Shown: positions 24,616-34,259 of the stretch, in pieces
Position numbering within the stretch: position 1 is the stretch's first letter
How the letters are laid out: the number at the start of each line of letters is the position of its first letter
Notes under the pieces: generated by a model
What the model was told of the DNA's origin: nothing
Seen by the model: only the letters and a program-made list of their open reading frames with translations
Databases searched by the model: none
Made by a program: the position numbers and the translations under genes
Origin: Celeribacter naphthalenivorans
GTDB lineage: Bacteria; Pseudomonadota; Alphaproteobacteria; Rhodobacterales; Rhodobacteraceae
Assembly (NCBI RefSeq): GCF_020524585.1
Contig: NZ_JAIVLK010000011.1
Span: forward strand, 124,001 to 188,000
Direction of reading: 5' to 3'
Length of the DNA stretch: 64,000 nucleotides

Positions 24616-26592
24616 TCAGAGCGTGATGCGGAATTGTGCGAATCCGTCTGTGCCTTCGCCCGCGTCCTCAATGGTCAGGCCTTTGAGATCAGAGAGATGC
24701 GTGCGCGCCGCAGGTCCGGTTTGGAACAACACGGTGGTGTCGCCCAGAGGTGCCAGCGACCAGTTGTTGTCGGCAGTCGGATTGACGGTGCCTTGCTCGA
24801 CGATATAGCGCACGATGATGTCGCGGTTGGTGTCCGGTCCTTCGAAAATCACCGTGGAGCCATCGGCGCCGGGGAAGGTGCCGCCGCCGCCCGCGCGGTA
24901 GTTGTTGGTGGCGACGATAAACTCCATGTCGTCGGTCACAGGCGCTCCGTTGAAGGTCAGGTTGACAATCCGCGAGGCGTCCGGGTTCAGCGGCTCGCCG
25001 TTGGCATCGAACCGCGAAGGCTGTGAAATGTCGATCTGATAGTCCACCCCGTCGATCACGTCGAAATTGTAGGAGGCGAAATTGGGGTTCAGCAGAACCG
25101 CATCTGTCGCGCCTTTCTCGACCTGATTGAACATGCCTGCGGAGCGCTCCAGCCAGCCTTTGAGCTGGGCGCCAGTGATGCGTACCGCGCGGATCGTGTT
25201 CGGGTAGAGGTAGAGATCGGCGACATTTTTGATCGCCACATCGCCCGGCGCCACATCGGTGTAATATTCCGGGCCGCCACGACCACCGGCCTTAAAGGGC
25301 GCCGCGGCGGAGAGGATCGGCAGGCCTTCGTGCTCCGTGCCTTTCATCATCTCGCCGATGTACCAAAGCTGGGCGTTTGAGACGATCTGCACCGACGGGT
25401 CATCGGCAACGAGCGCGAAATAGGAATGCAGCGGCGCATTGGTTTTGCCAACGGCGCGGCGCACATAGGCCAGCGTTTGGTCGTGAATGTCCTGCACGGA
25501 GGCCAGAACCGGCTCAACACTTTCCACCAGCGGCGTGATCGAGCGATCTTCTTCGCGGCGCGAGATCGGACGGGTCTCGACTGCGCTGGTCACCACACGC
25601 CAGGCTCCGCCTTCATATTCCAAAAGCAAATCCATCACGCCCAGATGCGAGCCCCAATAGCCGCCCATCACGGCGGGTTTGCCATGGATCAGACCCTTTT
25701 GGCTGTCGACGGCGGCATAGCCATCGTAGGTCGGAGAGGGGAAGACAAGGTGCGAGTGGCCTGTCAAAAGCGCATCCACCCCGTCGATTTCCGCAAGCGG
25801 CACGGAGGCGTTTTCCATGCCCTCGGTATGCTCTGCAGAGCCAATGCCAGAGTGGTTCAGCGCGATGATAAGATCGGCGCCTTTTTCTTTCATCTCAGGC
25901 ACATAGGCGCGGGCGGTCTCGACGATATCGCGGGCGTTCACATTGCCTTCGAGGTTCTTGCGATCCCACATCATGATTTGCGGCGGCACGAAACCAATGA
26001 GACCGATCTTGATCTTATGTGTTTCGCCCGCGCCATCGGTGATCTCGCGATCGAGGATCACATAGGGCGGCAAAAGTGTGACGTCTTCGCGGGGCGTGGC
26101 GCCCATTTCTTTGACGACGTTGGCGGAAATCACCGGGTAATTCGCGCCCGCCAGCGCCTTCATCAGAAAATCGATGCCGTAGTTGAATTCGTGGTTGCCC
26201 AAGGTCGAGGCGTCAAATCCCAGCGTGTTCATCGCAGTGATGACCGGGTGCATGTCGCCCTCTTTCATGCCGCGCTCATAGGCGATGAAGTCGCCCATCG
26301 GGTTACCCTGCAAGAAATCGCCATTGTCCAACAGCATCGCATTGGTCGCCTCGACGCGGATGTCATTGATATGCGCGGCGGTGCGGGCGAGGCCGACCGT
26401 GTCTACAGGCTTGTCGGCGTAATAGTCATAGGGAAACACATGAACGTGCAGGTCCGTGGTTTCCATAATCCGCAAATGGGCCTGGTTGGCGCTGGCGCGG
26501 GCCGAAAAGGGATGAAGAGCAATCAAAGCAGTTCCTGCGATTGTGCCGGACAGAAAACCCCGGCGATTTATGTGTTTTTTTAGATGGTTCAT
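24616..26592 (-). CDS. Tat-exported 2',3'-cyclic-nucleotide 2'-phosphodiesterase/3'-nucleotidase
   Basis: CpdB-like periplasmic enzyme that breaks RNA-derived 2',3'-cyclic nucleotides and 3'-nucleotides to nucleosides and phosphate. 658 residues from the ATG at 26592. A twin-arginine signal is visible ([27 protein letters not shown]). Metallophosphatase motifs are [46 protein letters not shown] and [11 protein letters not shown]. The C-terminal 5'-nucleotidase domain has [24 protein letters not shown]. It sits head-to-tail upstream of the NMT1-type importer but is separated from it by a terminator. Confidence 0.93.
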   Translation of the reverse strand: MNHLKKHINRRGFLSGTIAGTALIALHPFSARASANQAHLRIMETTDLHVHVFPYDYYADKPVDTVGLARTAAHINDIRVEATNAMLLDNGDFLQGNPMGDFIAYERGMKEGDMHPVITAMNTLGFDASTLGNHEFNYGIDFLMKALAGANYPVISANVVKEMGATPREDVTLLPPYVILDREITDGAGETHKIKIGLIGFVPPQIMMWDRKNLEGNVNARDIVETARAYVPEMKEKGADLIIALNHSGIGSAEHTEGMENASVPLAEIDGVDALLTGHSHLVFPSPTYDGYAAVDSQKGLIHGKPAVMGGYWGSHLGVMDLLLEYEGGAWRVVTSAVETRPISRREEDRSITPLVESVEPVLASVQDIHDQTLAYVRRAVGKTNAPLHSYFALVADDPSVQIVSNAQLWYIGEMMKGTEHEGLPILSAAAPFKAGGRGGPEYYTDVAPGDVAIKNVADLYLYPNTIRAVRITGAQLKGWLERSAGMFNQVEKGATDAVLLNPNFASYNFDVIDGVDYQIDISQPSRFDANGEPLNPDASRIVNLTFNGAPVTDDMEFIVATNNYRAGGGGTFPGADGSTVIFEGPDTNRDIIVRYIVEQGTVNPTADNNWSLAPLGDTTVLFQTGPAARTHLSDLKGLTIEDAGEGTDGFAQFRITL

Positions 26593-26857
26593 CTGGCTAC
26601 TCCATGTCTTGATACGGTGCCTGAGTCTGAGGGTGATGCGACCATCTTTCCGCCACAAGACAAAGATGTGACGTTTACGAATTTACCATTAGAAAACAGT
26701 CAGGCAATCCATTTTGGGTTGCCATTTGGGCTAAGCGCGCAACCTTAAATTGTATTATTGTTTTTTGTCGCAAAATGGCAACAGGGAATCTGTGTCGCGA
26801 TTGCCGAAATGTCGGGGTGTCTTGGTTCCGACGGGCAACCGGGCATAAGCCAATCAC

Positions 26858-27805
26858 ATGAAACAGGATTTGGTGCCGCTTGCTGGCGGAGAATTGAACA
26901 GAGCTGCGCATCTGAGGGCCAAGGCCGACGTGATGCGGGGGCAGGTGGATGCACTTGTGATGCCGATCTGGCGCGGGCATGTGCCGACGGATGCGGAGGG
27001 CGCCTTGGCGCTGCTCAGTGCCGCGCGCTTTGATGCGGCTGAGGCGCAGGAGCTTTTCCTCGGCCTTCTGCCCGGCGGTCAGCCGGTTTTTGCCCACGAT
27101 GTCAGTGCCTTCGAGCCACTGGTCGCAGATGACGATGCCGCGCGCCCTTCGCCGTGGTCGAGCGCAAGGCTGATGTTTGCGGAACTGGACGGGCTGACAT
27201 TCCGCGATCTGCGGGCGGTGATGACCACGCTCACGCCACTTGAGGCGGAGATGGCGGGCACGGCGCGGGGACTTTTCGAATGGCACCGTAGTCACGGGTT
27301 TTGTGCGGCCTGTGGCGCGAAGTCGGACATGTCTCAGGCCGGCTGGCAGAGGGACTGCCCTGCTTGCGGGGCCTCGCATTTCCCGCGCACCGATCCGGTG
27401 GTGATCATGCTGGTGACCCGTGGCAATTCCGTCCTTTTGGGGCGCAATGAAAATTGGCCGGAGCGGATGTATTCCCTGCTTGCGGGCTTCGTCGAACCGG
27501 GCGAACCCATCGAGGCGGCCGTGCGGCGCGAGGTTTTCGAAGAGGCAGGCGTGCGTGTCGGCAAGGTTTCTTACGTCACCAGCCAGCCTTGGCCCTTTCC
27601 GGCGTCTTTGATGTTGGGCTGTCGCGCGGAGGCGGAGAGCACGGAGATCATCATCGACCCGGTGGAGATCGAAGACGCCCGCTGGGTGCGGCGTGAAGAG
27701 TTGGCTCTGGCGATGGCTGGACAGCACCCGGAGATTTCCCCCGCAAGAAAAGGCGCCATCGCGCAAGTTCTGATGGCCAAGTGGCTTGCGGATGATTGGG
27801 AATAA
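26858..27805 (+). CDS. nudC: NADH pyrophosphatase / RNA decapping Nudix hydrolase
   Basis: Hydrolyses NADH to NMNH and AMP and can remove NAD caps from RNA. 315 residues. Zinc ribbon CAACGAKSDMSQAGWQRDCPACG, Nudix box GFVEPGEPIEAAVRREVFEEAGV, and the NudC-specific SQPWPFPASLMLG after the box. The N-terminal domain is as in alphaproteobacterial NudC. The ribosome site before 26858 is weak. It is followed after 39 bp by the SRPBCC gene. Confidence 0.95.
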   Translation: MKQDLVPLAGGELNRAAHLRAKADVMRGQVDALVMPIWRGHVPTDAEGALALLSAARFDAAEAQELFLGLLPGGQPVFAHDVSAFEPLVADDDAARPSPWSSARLMFAELDGLTFRDLRAVMTTLTPLEAEMAGTARGLFEWHRSHGFCAACGAKSDMSQAGWQRDCPACGASHFPRTDPVVIMLVTRGNSVLLGRNENWPERMYSLLAGFVEPGEPIEAAVRREVFEEAGVRVGKVSYVTSQPWPFPASLMLGCRAEAESTEIIIDPVEIEDARWVRREELALAMAGQHPEISPARKGAIAQVLMAKWLADDWE

Positions 27806-27844
27806 CGGAATAACCTATCTGCGGAAGGTAACAGGTGAGCAGGC

Positions 27845-28318
27845 ATGAAATTCTCGACGCGTCAGGACATTGAAGCCCCGGCAGAGTTTGTTTTCGAACA
27901 TTTCACGGATTTCGAAGGGCTCGAGCGTCAGGCCATGCGCCGTGGGATCGAGGTGGCGCGCAAGTCGCCGCATCAGCCGCGCGATGTCGGAGCTGGCTGG
28001 ACGCTCAAAGTGCCGTTTCGCGGTAAGATTCGCGACCTCGATGCCGAGATCGTCGAATGCGACGCGCCGAACATGCTGGCCGCGACGGCGGTCTCCGGCG
28101 GGTTGAATATGGAGATCAAGTCCGAGCTTGTGCCCCTGTCGCCGCAGCGCACACGGGTGACCATCGGCTATGAGGTGCGGCCCAAGACGTTGTCGGCGCG
28201 CATCCTCGTGCAATCGGTAAAATTTGCGAAAGCGACCCTGCAGAAACGCTTTGAGAAGCGGATTAAGAAATACTGCGAACACCTGTCGGAGCAATATCAG
28301 GGTGCGCCGAAGCGCTAA
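27845..28318 (+). CDS. SRPBCC (START-like) superfamily protein
   Basis: 157-residue protein with a predicted ligand-cavity fold: MKFSTRQDIEAPAEFVFEHFTDFEGLERQAMRRG at the N-terminus, and a long C-terminal helix (SARILVQSVKFAKATLQKRFEKRIKKY). Proteins of this family bind lipids or hydrophobic molecules or act as cyclases/hydratases; no function can be assigned. A GGTGAGCAGG stretch precedes the start. The stop codon is part of the palindromic element 28316-28429. Confidence 0.8.
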   Translation: MKFSTRQDIEAPAEFVFEHFTDFEGLERQAMRRGIEVARKSPHQPRDVGAGWTLKVPFRGKIRDLDAEIVECDAPNMLAATAVSGGLNMEIKSELVPLSPQRTRVTIGYEVRPKTLSARILVQSVKFAKATLQKRFEKRIKKYCEHLSEQYQGAPKR

Positions 28319-28429
28319 AGCGTTTCTCAAAAACTTGAGGCACTCAATTTTTGAGAAACGCAGCAATATCAATTCAGCGTGGCAACGTTTTTCGCTCAAT
28401 CTGATTCAGATTAAACGAAAAACGCTTTA
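28316..28429. repeat. 114-bp composite palindromic element (MITE/REP-like)
   Basis: The ends are 10-bp inverted repeats (TAAAGCGTTT and AAACGCTTTA). Inside are two hairpins: a 14-bp perfect stem (28320-28333 with 28348-28361) whose loop pairs again (TTGAG with CTCAA), and a second with arms CGTTTTTCG (28386-28394) and CGAAAAACG (28416-28424) around AATCTGA-T-TCAGATT (28398-28412). It contributes the stop codon of the upstream gene and lies before the convergent pheA end. Its form is that of a small mobile intergenic repeat, possibly also acting as a terminator. Confidence 0.7.
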
Positions 28430-28451
28430 ACCCTGTTTCGCTTTGGGAGTC

Positions 28452-29282
28452 TCAGGTCCGGCGCGGGTCGGCCGGGTAGACGCCCAGAATTTCCACCATT
28501 TCCGTGAAATAGCGCAGCTCATCCAGCGCCAGGCGGACGTTGTCGTCCTCCGGGTGACCTTCGATGTCGGCATAGAATTGCGTCGCGGTGAAGACGCCGT
28601 CGACCATGTAGCTTTCCAGTTTCGTCATGTTGATGCCATTGGTCGCGAAACCGCCCATGGCTTTGTAGAGCGCGGCGGGGATGTTGCGGACACGGAACAT
28701 GAAGGCGGTGACCATCTTGTCGGCGCGGCGTTCATAATTCGGCTCGCGGGCCATGATCAGGAACCGCGTGGTGTTGAGTTTGTGGTCTTCGATATGACGG
28801 GCCAGAACATCGAGGCCGAAAATCTCGCCCGCAAGCTCGGAGGCAAAAGCACCGATTGCGGGATTGCCTTCTTCCTTGACCGACCGCGCGGCGGCGGCAT
28901 TGTCGGACCAGTTGACGGTGGTGATGCCATGTTCGCGGATAAAGCCACGGGCCTGTCCCAAAAGCACGGACATGGCGCGGGCGGTTTTGATGTCGGAAAT
29001 CTGTGTGCCGGGAAGGCCCAGAAGGTTCACATGCACCCGCACAAAGGTCTCGTCGATGATATGCAGACCGGAGTCGGGCAAAAGATGATAGACGTCCTGC
29101 ACCCGGCCATAGGTCGAATTTTCGACCGCGATCATGCCGAGATCGGCGGCACCGGAGCGCACGGCCTCCATCGCGTCCTCAAAGGTCGGGCAGGGCAAGG
29201 GGTCGTAATCGGGACGGGCATCGGCGCAGGCTTGATGCGAATAAGAGCCGGGTTCCCCCTGAAATGCGATGCGAGCGGCCAT
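28452..29282 (-). CDS. pheA: Prephenate dehydratase
   Basis: Makes phenylpyruvate from prephenate in phenylalanine synthesis. 276 residues: catalytic PDT domain (IAFQGEPGSYSHQA; GMIAVENSTYGRVQDVYHLL; DNAAAARSVKEEGNPAIGAFASELA; NTTRFLIMAREP) and a C-terminal ACT domain for phenylalanine feedback (FRVRNIPAALYKAMGGFATNGINMTKLESYMVDG). No chorismate mutase domain is fused. Divergent from the cytochrome c gene. Confidence 0.95.
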   Translation of the reverse strand: MAARIAFQGEPGSYSHQACADARPDYDPLPCPTFEDAMEAVRSGAADLGMIAVENSTYGRVQDVYHLLPDSGLHIIDETFVRVHVNLLGLPGTQISDIKTARAMSVLLGQARGFIREHGITTVNWSDNAAAARSVKEEGNPAIGAFASELAGEIFGLDVLARHIEDHKLNTTRFLIMAREPNYERRADKMVTAFMFRVRNIPAALYKAMGGFATNGINMTKLESYMVDGVFTATQFYADIEGHPEDDNVRLALDELRYFTEMVEILGVYPADPRRT

Positions 29283-29404
29283 TTTTATCCCTTTTCCTGC
29301 GTTTGAACTGCGCTAACTTGTCCGGGTTTCGGTCTTATACCTTGAAATGAATCATGGGAAGCGGGTAGATATCGCGCGACGAACCTATAGGAACGGAACG
29401 CAAT

Positions 29405-29923
29405 ATGTTCAACACTATGACCCTTACCAAGATCGTGGGCGGCGTATGCGGCACATTCTTGATCTTCCTTCTCGGCAACTGGGCCGCCACTTCCATCTAT
29501 GCCATGGACGCCACCGGACATGACGGTGAACAGGTTCAGGCCTATGTTATTGCCACCGGCGATGACGATGCTGTGGAAGAAGAAGCGGTCGAAGTGAGCT
29601 TTGACGAACTTTTGGCTTCTGCCGATGCGGCGAAAGGCGAGAAAGTCTTTGGCAAATGCAAAGCCTGTCACAAGATTGACGGTTCGAACGGTACGGGGCC
29701 GCACCTCGATGGCGTGTTCGGGCGTGCGCTCGCCGCAGTTGGCGACTTTTCCTACTCGGACGCAATGGCGACCCATGGCGGCGTTTGGGATGCTGAGGCT
29801 CTGAACGCCTATCTGGAAAGCCCGAAAGACGCCGTGCCGGGCAACAAGATGTCCTTTGCCGGTCTGAAAAAGGTCGAAGATCGCGCCAACATCGTGGCCT
29901 ATCTTCAGTCGATCTCCGGCTAA
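29405..29923 (+). CDS. Membrane-anchored class I cytochrome c (CycM / cytochrome c-y type)
   Basis: Electron carrier tethered to the periplasmic face of the inner membrane, linking the bc1 complex to terminal oxidases. 172 residues: an uncleaved N-terminal anchor (TKIVGGVCGTFLIFLLGNWAATSIYA), an acidic spacer (DDDAVEEEAVE, about 53-63), then one heme c domain with C85-K-A-C-H89 and the axial Met in PGNKMSF. It precedes the yejA gene but has its own terminator. Likely an electron donor to the cbb3 oxidase coded at 50-53 kb. Confidence 0.93.
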   Translation: MFNTMTLTKIVGGVCGTFLIFLLGNWAATSIYAMDATGHDGEQVQAYVIATGDDDAVEEEAVEVSFDELLASADAAKGEKVFGKCKACHKIDGSNGTGPHLDGVFGRALAAVGDFSYSDAMATHGGVWDAEALNAYLESPKDAVPGNKMSFAGLKKVEDRANIVAYLQSISG

Positions 29924-29958
29924 ACGACGCTCTCCGCGCATCGCGTGCAGATTATGAG

Positions 29959-29988
29959 ACCCCCGCTGGCCGCACCAGCGGGGGTTTT
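29959..29988 (+). terminator. Intrinsic terminator after the cytochrome c gene
   Basis: ACCCCCGCTGG (29959-29969) pairs with CCAGCGGGGGT (29975-29985) around CCGCA, followed by T-rich sequence. Confidence 0.93.
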
Positions 29989-30124
29989 GTTTTGTGCAGA
30001 GCTTGGGATCGGCGCCTTCGATCACGTAAATTCGAGCGCATGTAACTTGCATCCCGGTGGTCCGGCACATTACCGTCTGTTGCAAGACACCCTGACGTCC
30101 TCAACGCCTCCCGGAGACCCGAAT

Positions 30125-32023
30125 ATGATCCAACGCCCCTTCGCCCGCGTCTTTCCTCTCATGGCAACGCTCGGCCTTATGTCCGGGGCGGCCTTGGCCC
30201 AGGAGGCTCAGAACGCTGCGGACAGCGATGGGGCCGACAAGATCATCACCTCGACCTGGTACTCAGACTGGGATGAGGCGAAATATGCCGAGCCTTTCGA
30301 TCATCTCGATTACGTCAATCCAGACGCCCCGAAAGGCGGCGAGATCATTCTTGGCACTGTGGGCACTTTCGACAGTCTGAACCCCTTTTCCACGCTGTCC
30401 GGCACGCCCGCCTCTCTGTCGTCTTCGATGTATGAGCGTTTGATGGTCGGGACCGCGGATGAGTATAAATCGGCCAGCTATTGCGTGCTTTGCGAGACCA
30501 TCGAATATCCGGAGAGCAAGGATTGGGTGATTTTCCACCTGCGTGACGATGTGACCTTTTCCGACGGCACGCCGATGACGGCTGAGGATGTGGCCTACAC
30601 CCACAATAAATTCATCGCCGAGGGCACGCCGTCCTGGCGCGCAGGCGTGTCCGCTATGATCGAAAAGGTCGAGGCGCTCGATGAGCACACCGTCAAATTC
30701 ACCTTTCAACCGGACATTCCGCGCAGCGGCTTGATCGGTCAGGCGGGCGCGACTCTGGTGATGAAAAAGGCGTGGTTCGAAGAGACAGGCCACCGGCTCG
30801 ATGAAAAGCGCTATGAGACCTCGCCGGGCACCGGGCCCTATATGCTGACCTCTTATGATCCCGGCCAATGGGTTCAATACACCCGCAATCCCGACTATTG
30901 GGGCGCGGAGCATCCGTTCAACGTCGGGCGCAACAACCTAGACACCATTCAGGTGACCTATTTCGGCGATACCATCGCGGCGTTCGAGGCCTTCAAAGCC
31001 GGGGACATCACCTTCCGCCAGGAAAACTCCTCGCTCGTCTGGGCGACAAATTACGATTTTCCGGCGCTTGAGAATGGCTGGGTGAAAAAGGAAACCCTGC
31101 ATAACGGCAGCATTCCCGGCGCCACCGGGTTCCTGTTCAACTTGCGGCGCGAGAAATTGCAGGACCGCAATGTGCGTTTGGCGCTGGGGCTGATGTACAA
31201 CTTCACCTGGACCAACGAGACGCTGCAATACGGGTTGTTTGCCCAGCGTGAAAGCTTTTGGCAAACGCCGGAGCTGATGGCGACCGGCCTGCCGGAGGGC
31301 AAGGAGCTTGAAATTCTCGAAGGCGTCAAAGACGATCTGCCCGAGGCGATTTTTACCGAAGAAGCCTTTTTGCCGCATAGCTCCGGCGACCGCTCTTTGG
31401 ATCGTCGCAATATGCGTCAGGCCACGGCTTTGCTGGCAGAGGCAGGTTACACTCCGGGCGATGATGGCAAAATGCGCAATGCTTCGGGCGAGGTCCTGTC
31501 CCTCGAAATCCTGCATTTCAGCCCGACCTGGGATCGGCTCATCAAACCCTATGTCGAAAACCTGACCGCGCTGGGCGTGGATGCCCGATACAACCGGATC
31601 GACCCGAACCAATATCAGGCTCGTAAGCAAAGCTTTGACTACGACATGATCTTCGACGGCTATTCTAATGGCTTCGAAGAAGGCGCCGGGTTCTTGCAAA
31701 AATACGGCTGTGAGGAAGTGGACGATATTTTCAACCCGGCGGGCTATTGCAACCCGGCGATTGAAACGATCGGCAAGGAAATCCTGAACGCCGAGACCTA
31801 TGAGGACATGGCGGCGATGGTCAAAGCCGCTGACCGGATCATGCGCTATGATTATTTCATCGTGCCGGCGCATATGAACGACAGCTATTGGGTCGCCTAT
31901 TACGACATGTATGAGCACCCCGATGAGGACACGATGCCGCCGCTCGATCTGGGGTTTTTGGATTTCTGGTGGGTGAATGCCGACCGCGAAGCGGAATTGC
32001 GTGCGGCAGGCGCGTTGAAGTAA
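30125..32023 (+). CDS. Peptide/microcin-C-type ABC transporter substrate-binding protein (YejA-like)
   Basis: Periplasmic binding protein of 632 residues from the ATG at 30125 (GGAGA upstream), first gene of a four-gene operon. Sec signal peptide with AALAQ cleavage near residue 25. The mature protein is an SBP family 5 protein of the YejA branch (FDHLDYVNPDAPKGGEIILGTVGTFDSLNPF; GTGPYMLTSYDPGQWVQYTRNPDYWG; FDYDMIFDGYSNGFEEGAGFLQKYG). In E. coli the Yej system takes up microcin C and peptides. The ligand here is probably oligopeptides. Confidence 0.92.
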   Translation: MIQRPFARVFPLMATLGLMSGAALAQEAQNAADSDGADKIITSTWYSDWDEAKYAEPFDHLDYVNPDAPKGGEIILGTVGTFDSLNPFSTLSGTPASLSSSMYERLMVGTADEYKSASYCVLCETIEYPESKDWVIFHLRDDVTFSDGTPMTAEDVAYTHNKFIAEGTPSWRAGVSAMIEKVEALDEHTVKFTFQPDIPRSGLIGQAGATLVMKKAWFEETGHRLDEKRYETSPGTGPYMLTSYDPGQWVQYTRNPDYWGAEHPFNVGRNNLDTIQVTYFGDTIAAFEAFKAGDITFRQENSSLVWATNYDFPALENGWVKKETLHNGSIPGATGFLFNLRREKLQDRNVRLALGLMYNFTWTNETLQYGLFAQRESFWQTPELMATGLPEGKELEILEGVKDDLPEAIFTEEAFLPHSSGDRSLDRRNMRQATALLAEAGYTPGDDGKMRNASGEVLSLEILHFSPTWDRLIKPYVENLTALGVDARYNRIDPNQYQARKQSFDYDMIFDGYSNGFEEGAGFLQKYGCEEVDDIFNPAGYCNPAIETIGKEILNAETYEDMAAMVKAADRIMRYDYFIVPAHMNDSYWVAYYDMYEHPDEDTMPPLDLGFLDFWWVNADREAELRAAGALK

Positions 32024-32058
32024 AGACGCTGAGAAAACAATAAAGAGCAGGACGGTTC

Positions 32059-33156
32059 ATGGGAGCCTATATTCTACGGCGTGTGTTGTTGATCATTCCG
32101 ACGCTGATCGGGATCATGGTGGTGAACTTTGCGCTGACGCAATTCGTGCCGGGCGGTCCAGTCGAACAGGTGCTTGCCAATTTGCAGGGCGAGGGAGACG
32201 TGTTCGAGACGATCACCGGCACCCAAGCCGATGCGGGCAGCGCGAATACGACCGAAAACACCGCCTATCAAAGCGAATACGCCGGTGCGCGGGGCCTTCC
32301 GCCCGAGTTCATTGCCGATCTGGAACGGCAATTCGGCCTCGACAAACCGCCGCTCGAGCGTTTCCTCACGATGATGTGGAACTACATGCGCTTCGATTTC
32401 GGAGAGAGCTATTTCAAATCCGAGGGCGTGCTCGATCTCGTTTGGGACAAGCTTCCTGTGTCGATTTCCTTGGGGCTTTGGGCGACCCTGATTTCCTATA
32501 TGGTTTCCATCCCTTTGGGCATTCGCAAGGCCGTGCGTGACGGCTCGCGTTTTGACACATGGACTTCAGGCATCATCATCGCCGCCTATGCGATCCCGAG
32601 CTTTCTCTTTGCGATCCTGCTTTTGGTTTTGTTCGCGGGGGGGTCGTATTGGCAGATTTTCCCTCTACGCGGTCTGACCTCTCCCGATTGGGATCAGATG
32701 TCTGTGCTGGGCAAGATTGGGGACTATTTCTGGCACATTGCCCTGCCGGTTCTGGCCTCCGTGATCTCGTCCTTCGCGACGCTCACGCTTTTGACCAAGA
32801 ACTCCTTCCTCGATGAAATTCGCAAACAATATGTGGTGACCGCTAAGGCCAAGGGGCTGCCTGAATCCCGCGTCCTCTACGGCCACGTCTTCCGCAATGC
32901 GATGATGATCGTGATCGCGGGCTTTCCGGGGTTGTTTCTGGGTGTGTTCTTCGGCGGATCGGTGATCATCGAGACGCTGTTCTCTCTCGATGGTTTGGGG
33001 CGTCTGGGCTATGAGGCCGCTCTCGCACGCGACTATCCGGTGATCTTCGGCACGCTGTTCTTCTTTGGCCTCATTGGTCTGCTGATCGGGATTTTGTCGG
33101 ATCTGATGTATGTCTTTGTCGACCCGCGGATCGACTTTGAGCGGAGGGACACATGA
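32059..33156 (+). CDS. yejB: ABC transporter permease (YejB-like)
   Basis: 365-residue permease of the oligopeptide/dipeptide type. It opens with [37 protein letters not shown], the YejB signature start; a long periplasmic stretch follows the first helix. The coupling motif is [25 protein letters not shown] and the C-terminus ends [18 protein letters not shown]. Translationally coupled to the next gene (ATGA at 33153). Confidence 0.94.
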   Translation: MGAYILRRVLLIIPTLIGIMVVNFALTQFVPGGPVEQVLANLQGEGDVFETITGTQADAGSANTTENTAYQSEYAGARGLPPEFIADLERQFGLDKPPLERFLTMMWNYMRFDFGESYFKSEGVLDLVWDKLPVSISLGLWATLISYMVSIPLGIRKAVRDGSRFDTWTSGIIIAAYAIPSFLFAILLLVLFAGGSYWQIFPLRGLTSPDWDQMSVLGKIGDYFWHIALPVLASVISSFATLTLLTKNSFLDEIRKQYVVTAKAKGLPESRVLYGHVFRNAMMIVIAGFPGLFLGVFFGGSVIIETLFSLDGLGRLGYEAALARDYPVIFGTLFFFGLIGLLIGILSDLMYVFVDPRIDFERRDT

Positions 33157-34259
33157 AGATGTCCGAACTCAATCGCCGTCGCTGGCGGAATTTTAAATCG
33201 AACCGCCGCGCCTATTGGTCGCTGATCATTTTCTCGATCCTCTTTGGCCTGTCGCTCTTTGCCGAGTTCCTCGCGAACGACAAGCCGATCCTCGTGCAAT
33301 ATCGCGGCGGCTATTACATGCCGATCTTCAAATTCTACCCGGAAACCGAGTTCGGCGGCGATTTCAGGACCGAAGCCGTCTATCGCTACCCCGAGGTGCA
33401 ATGTCTGATCGAGACCGGCGGCATGGTCGACTGTTTCGACGATCCCGAAGCCTATCTCGAAGACGCCCAAGATGGCGTGGTCAATGGCGAAGAGATCGAG
33501 AAGGGCTGGATGGTCTGGCCGCCCATTCGCTATTCCTACAACACGCAGGTCGAGGGACCGGGGGCCGCGCCCTCGCCGCCGACGCGGCAGAACTGGCTGG
33601 GCACCGATGACACCAAACGCGATGTGGTCGCGCGGGTGATCTACGGTTTCCGCCTGTCGATTTTCTTCACCCTCGTGGTGTCGCTGGCCTCCTCGCTCAT
33701 CGGCGTCATTGCGGGCGCGATTCAGGGGTTTTTCGGCGGACGCACCGATCTCATATTCCAGCGCGTGTTGGAAATCTGGGGCGCGATGCCCGCGCTCTAT
33801 GTGATCATCATCCTCTTCGCCATATTGGGACGAAGTTTCTGGCTTTTGGTCTTTGTCACCATCCTTTTCGGCTGGACCGCGCTTGTCGGCGTGGTGCGGG
33901 CCGAATTCCTGCGGGCGCGGAATTTCGAATATATCCGCGCGGCGCGGGCCTTGGGCGTTGGCAACTGGACGATCATGTTCCGCCATATGTTGCCCAATGC
34001 GATGGTGGCGACCTTGACCATGCTGCCCTTCATCGTGACCGGCAATATTGGCATGCTGGCCTCTCTCGATTTTCTGGGCTTTGGCCTGCCGTCCTCGGCG
34101 CCCTCTCTGGGTGAGTTGACGCTACAGGCGAAACAGAACCTTCAGGCGCCTTGGCTCGCCTTCACCGCCTTTTTCACCTATGCCATCATGCTCTCGCTTC
34201 TGGTCTTCATTTTCGAAGGCGTGCGGGATGCGTTTGACCCGAGGAAGACCTTTCGATGA
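33153..34259 (+). CDS. yejE: ABC transporter permease (YejE-like)
   Basis: Second permease, 368 residues. N-terminal cytosolic segment [38 protein letters not shown], a long periplasmic insert, then five further helices with the coupling motif [27 protein letters not shown]. It starts inside the stop of yejB and its stop overlaps the ATG of yejF (34256), so the whole operon is coupled. Confidence 0.94.
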   Translation: MKMSELNRRRWRNFKSNRRAYWSLIIFSILFGLSLFAEFLANDKPILVQYRGGYYMPIFKFYPETEFGGDFRTEAVYRYPEVQCLIETGGMVDCFDDPEAYLEDAQDGVVNGEEIEKGWMVWPPIRYSYNTQVEGPGAAPSPPTRQNWLGTDDTKRDVVARVIYGFRLSIFFTLVVSLASSLIGVIAGAIQGFFGGRTDLIFQRVLEIWGAMPALYVIIILFAILGRSFWLLVFVTILFGWTALVGVVRAEFLRARNFEYIRAARALGVGNWTIMFRHMLPNAMVATLTMLPFIVTGNIGMLASLDFLGFGLPSSAPSLGELTLQAKQNLQAPWLAFTAFFTYAIMLSLLVFIFEGVRDAFDPRKTFR

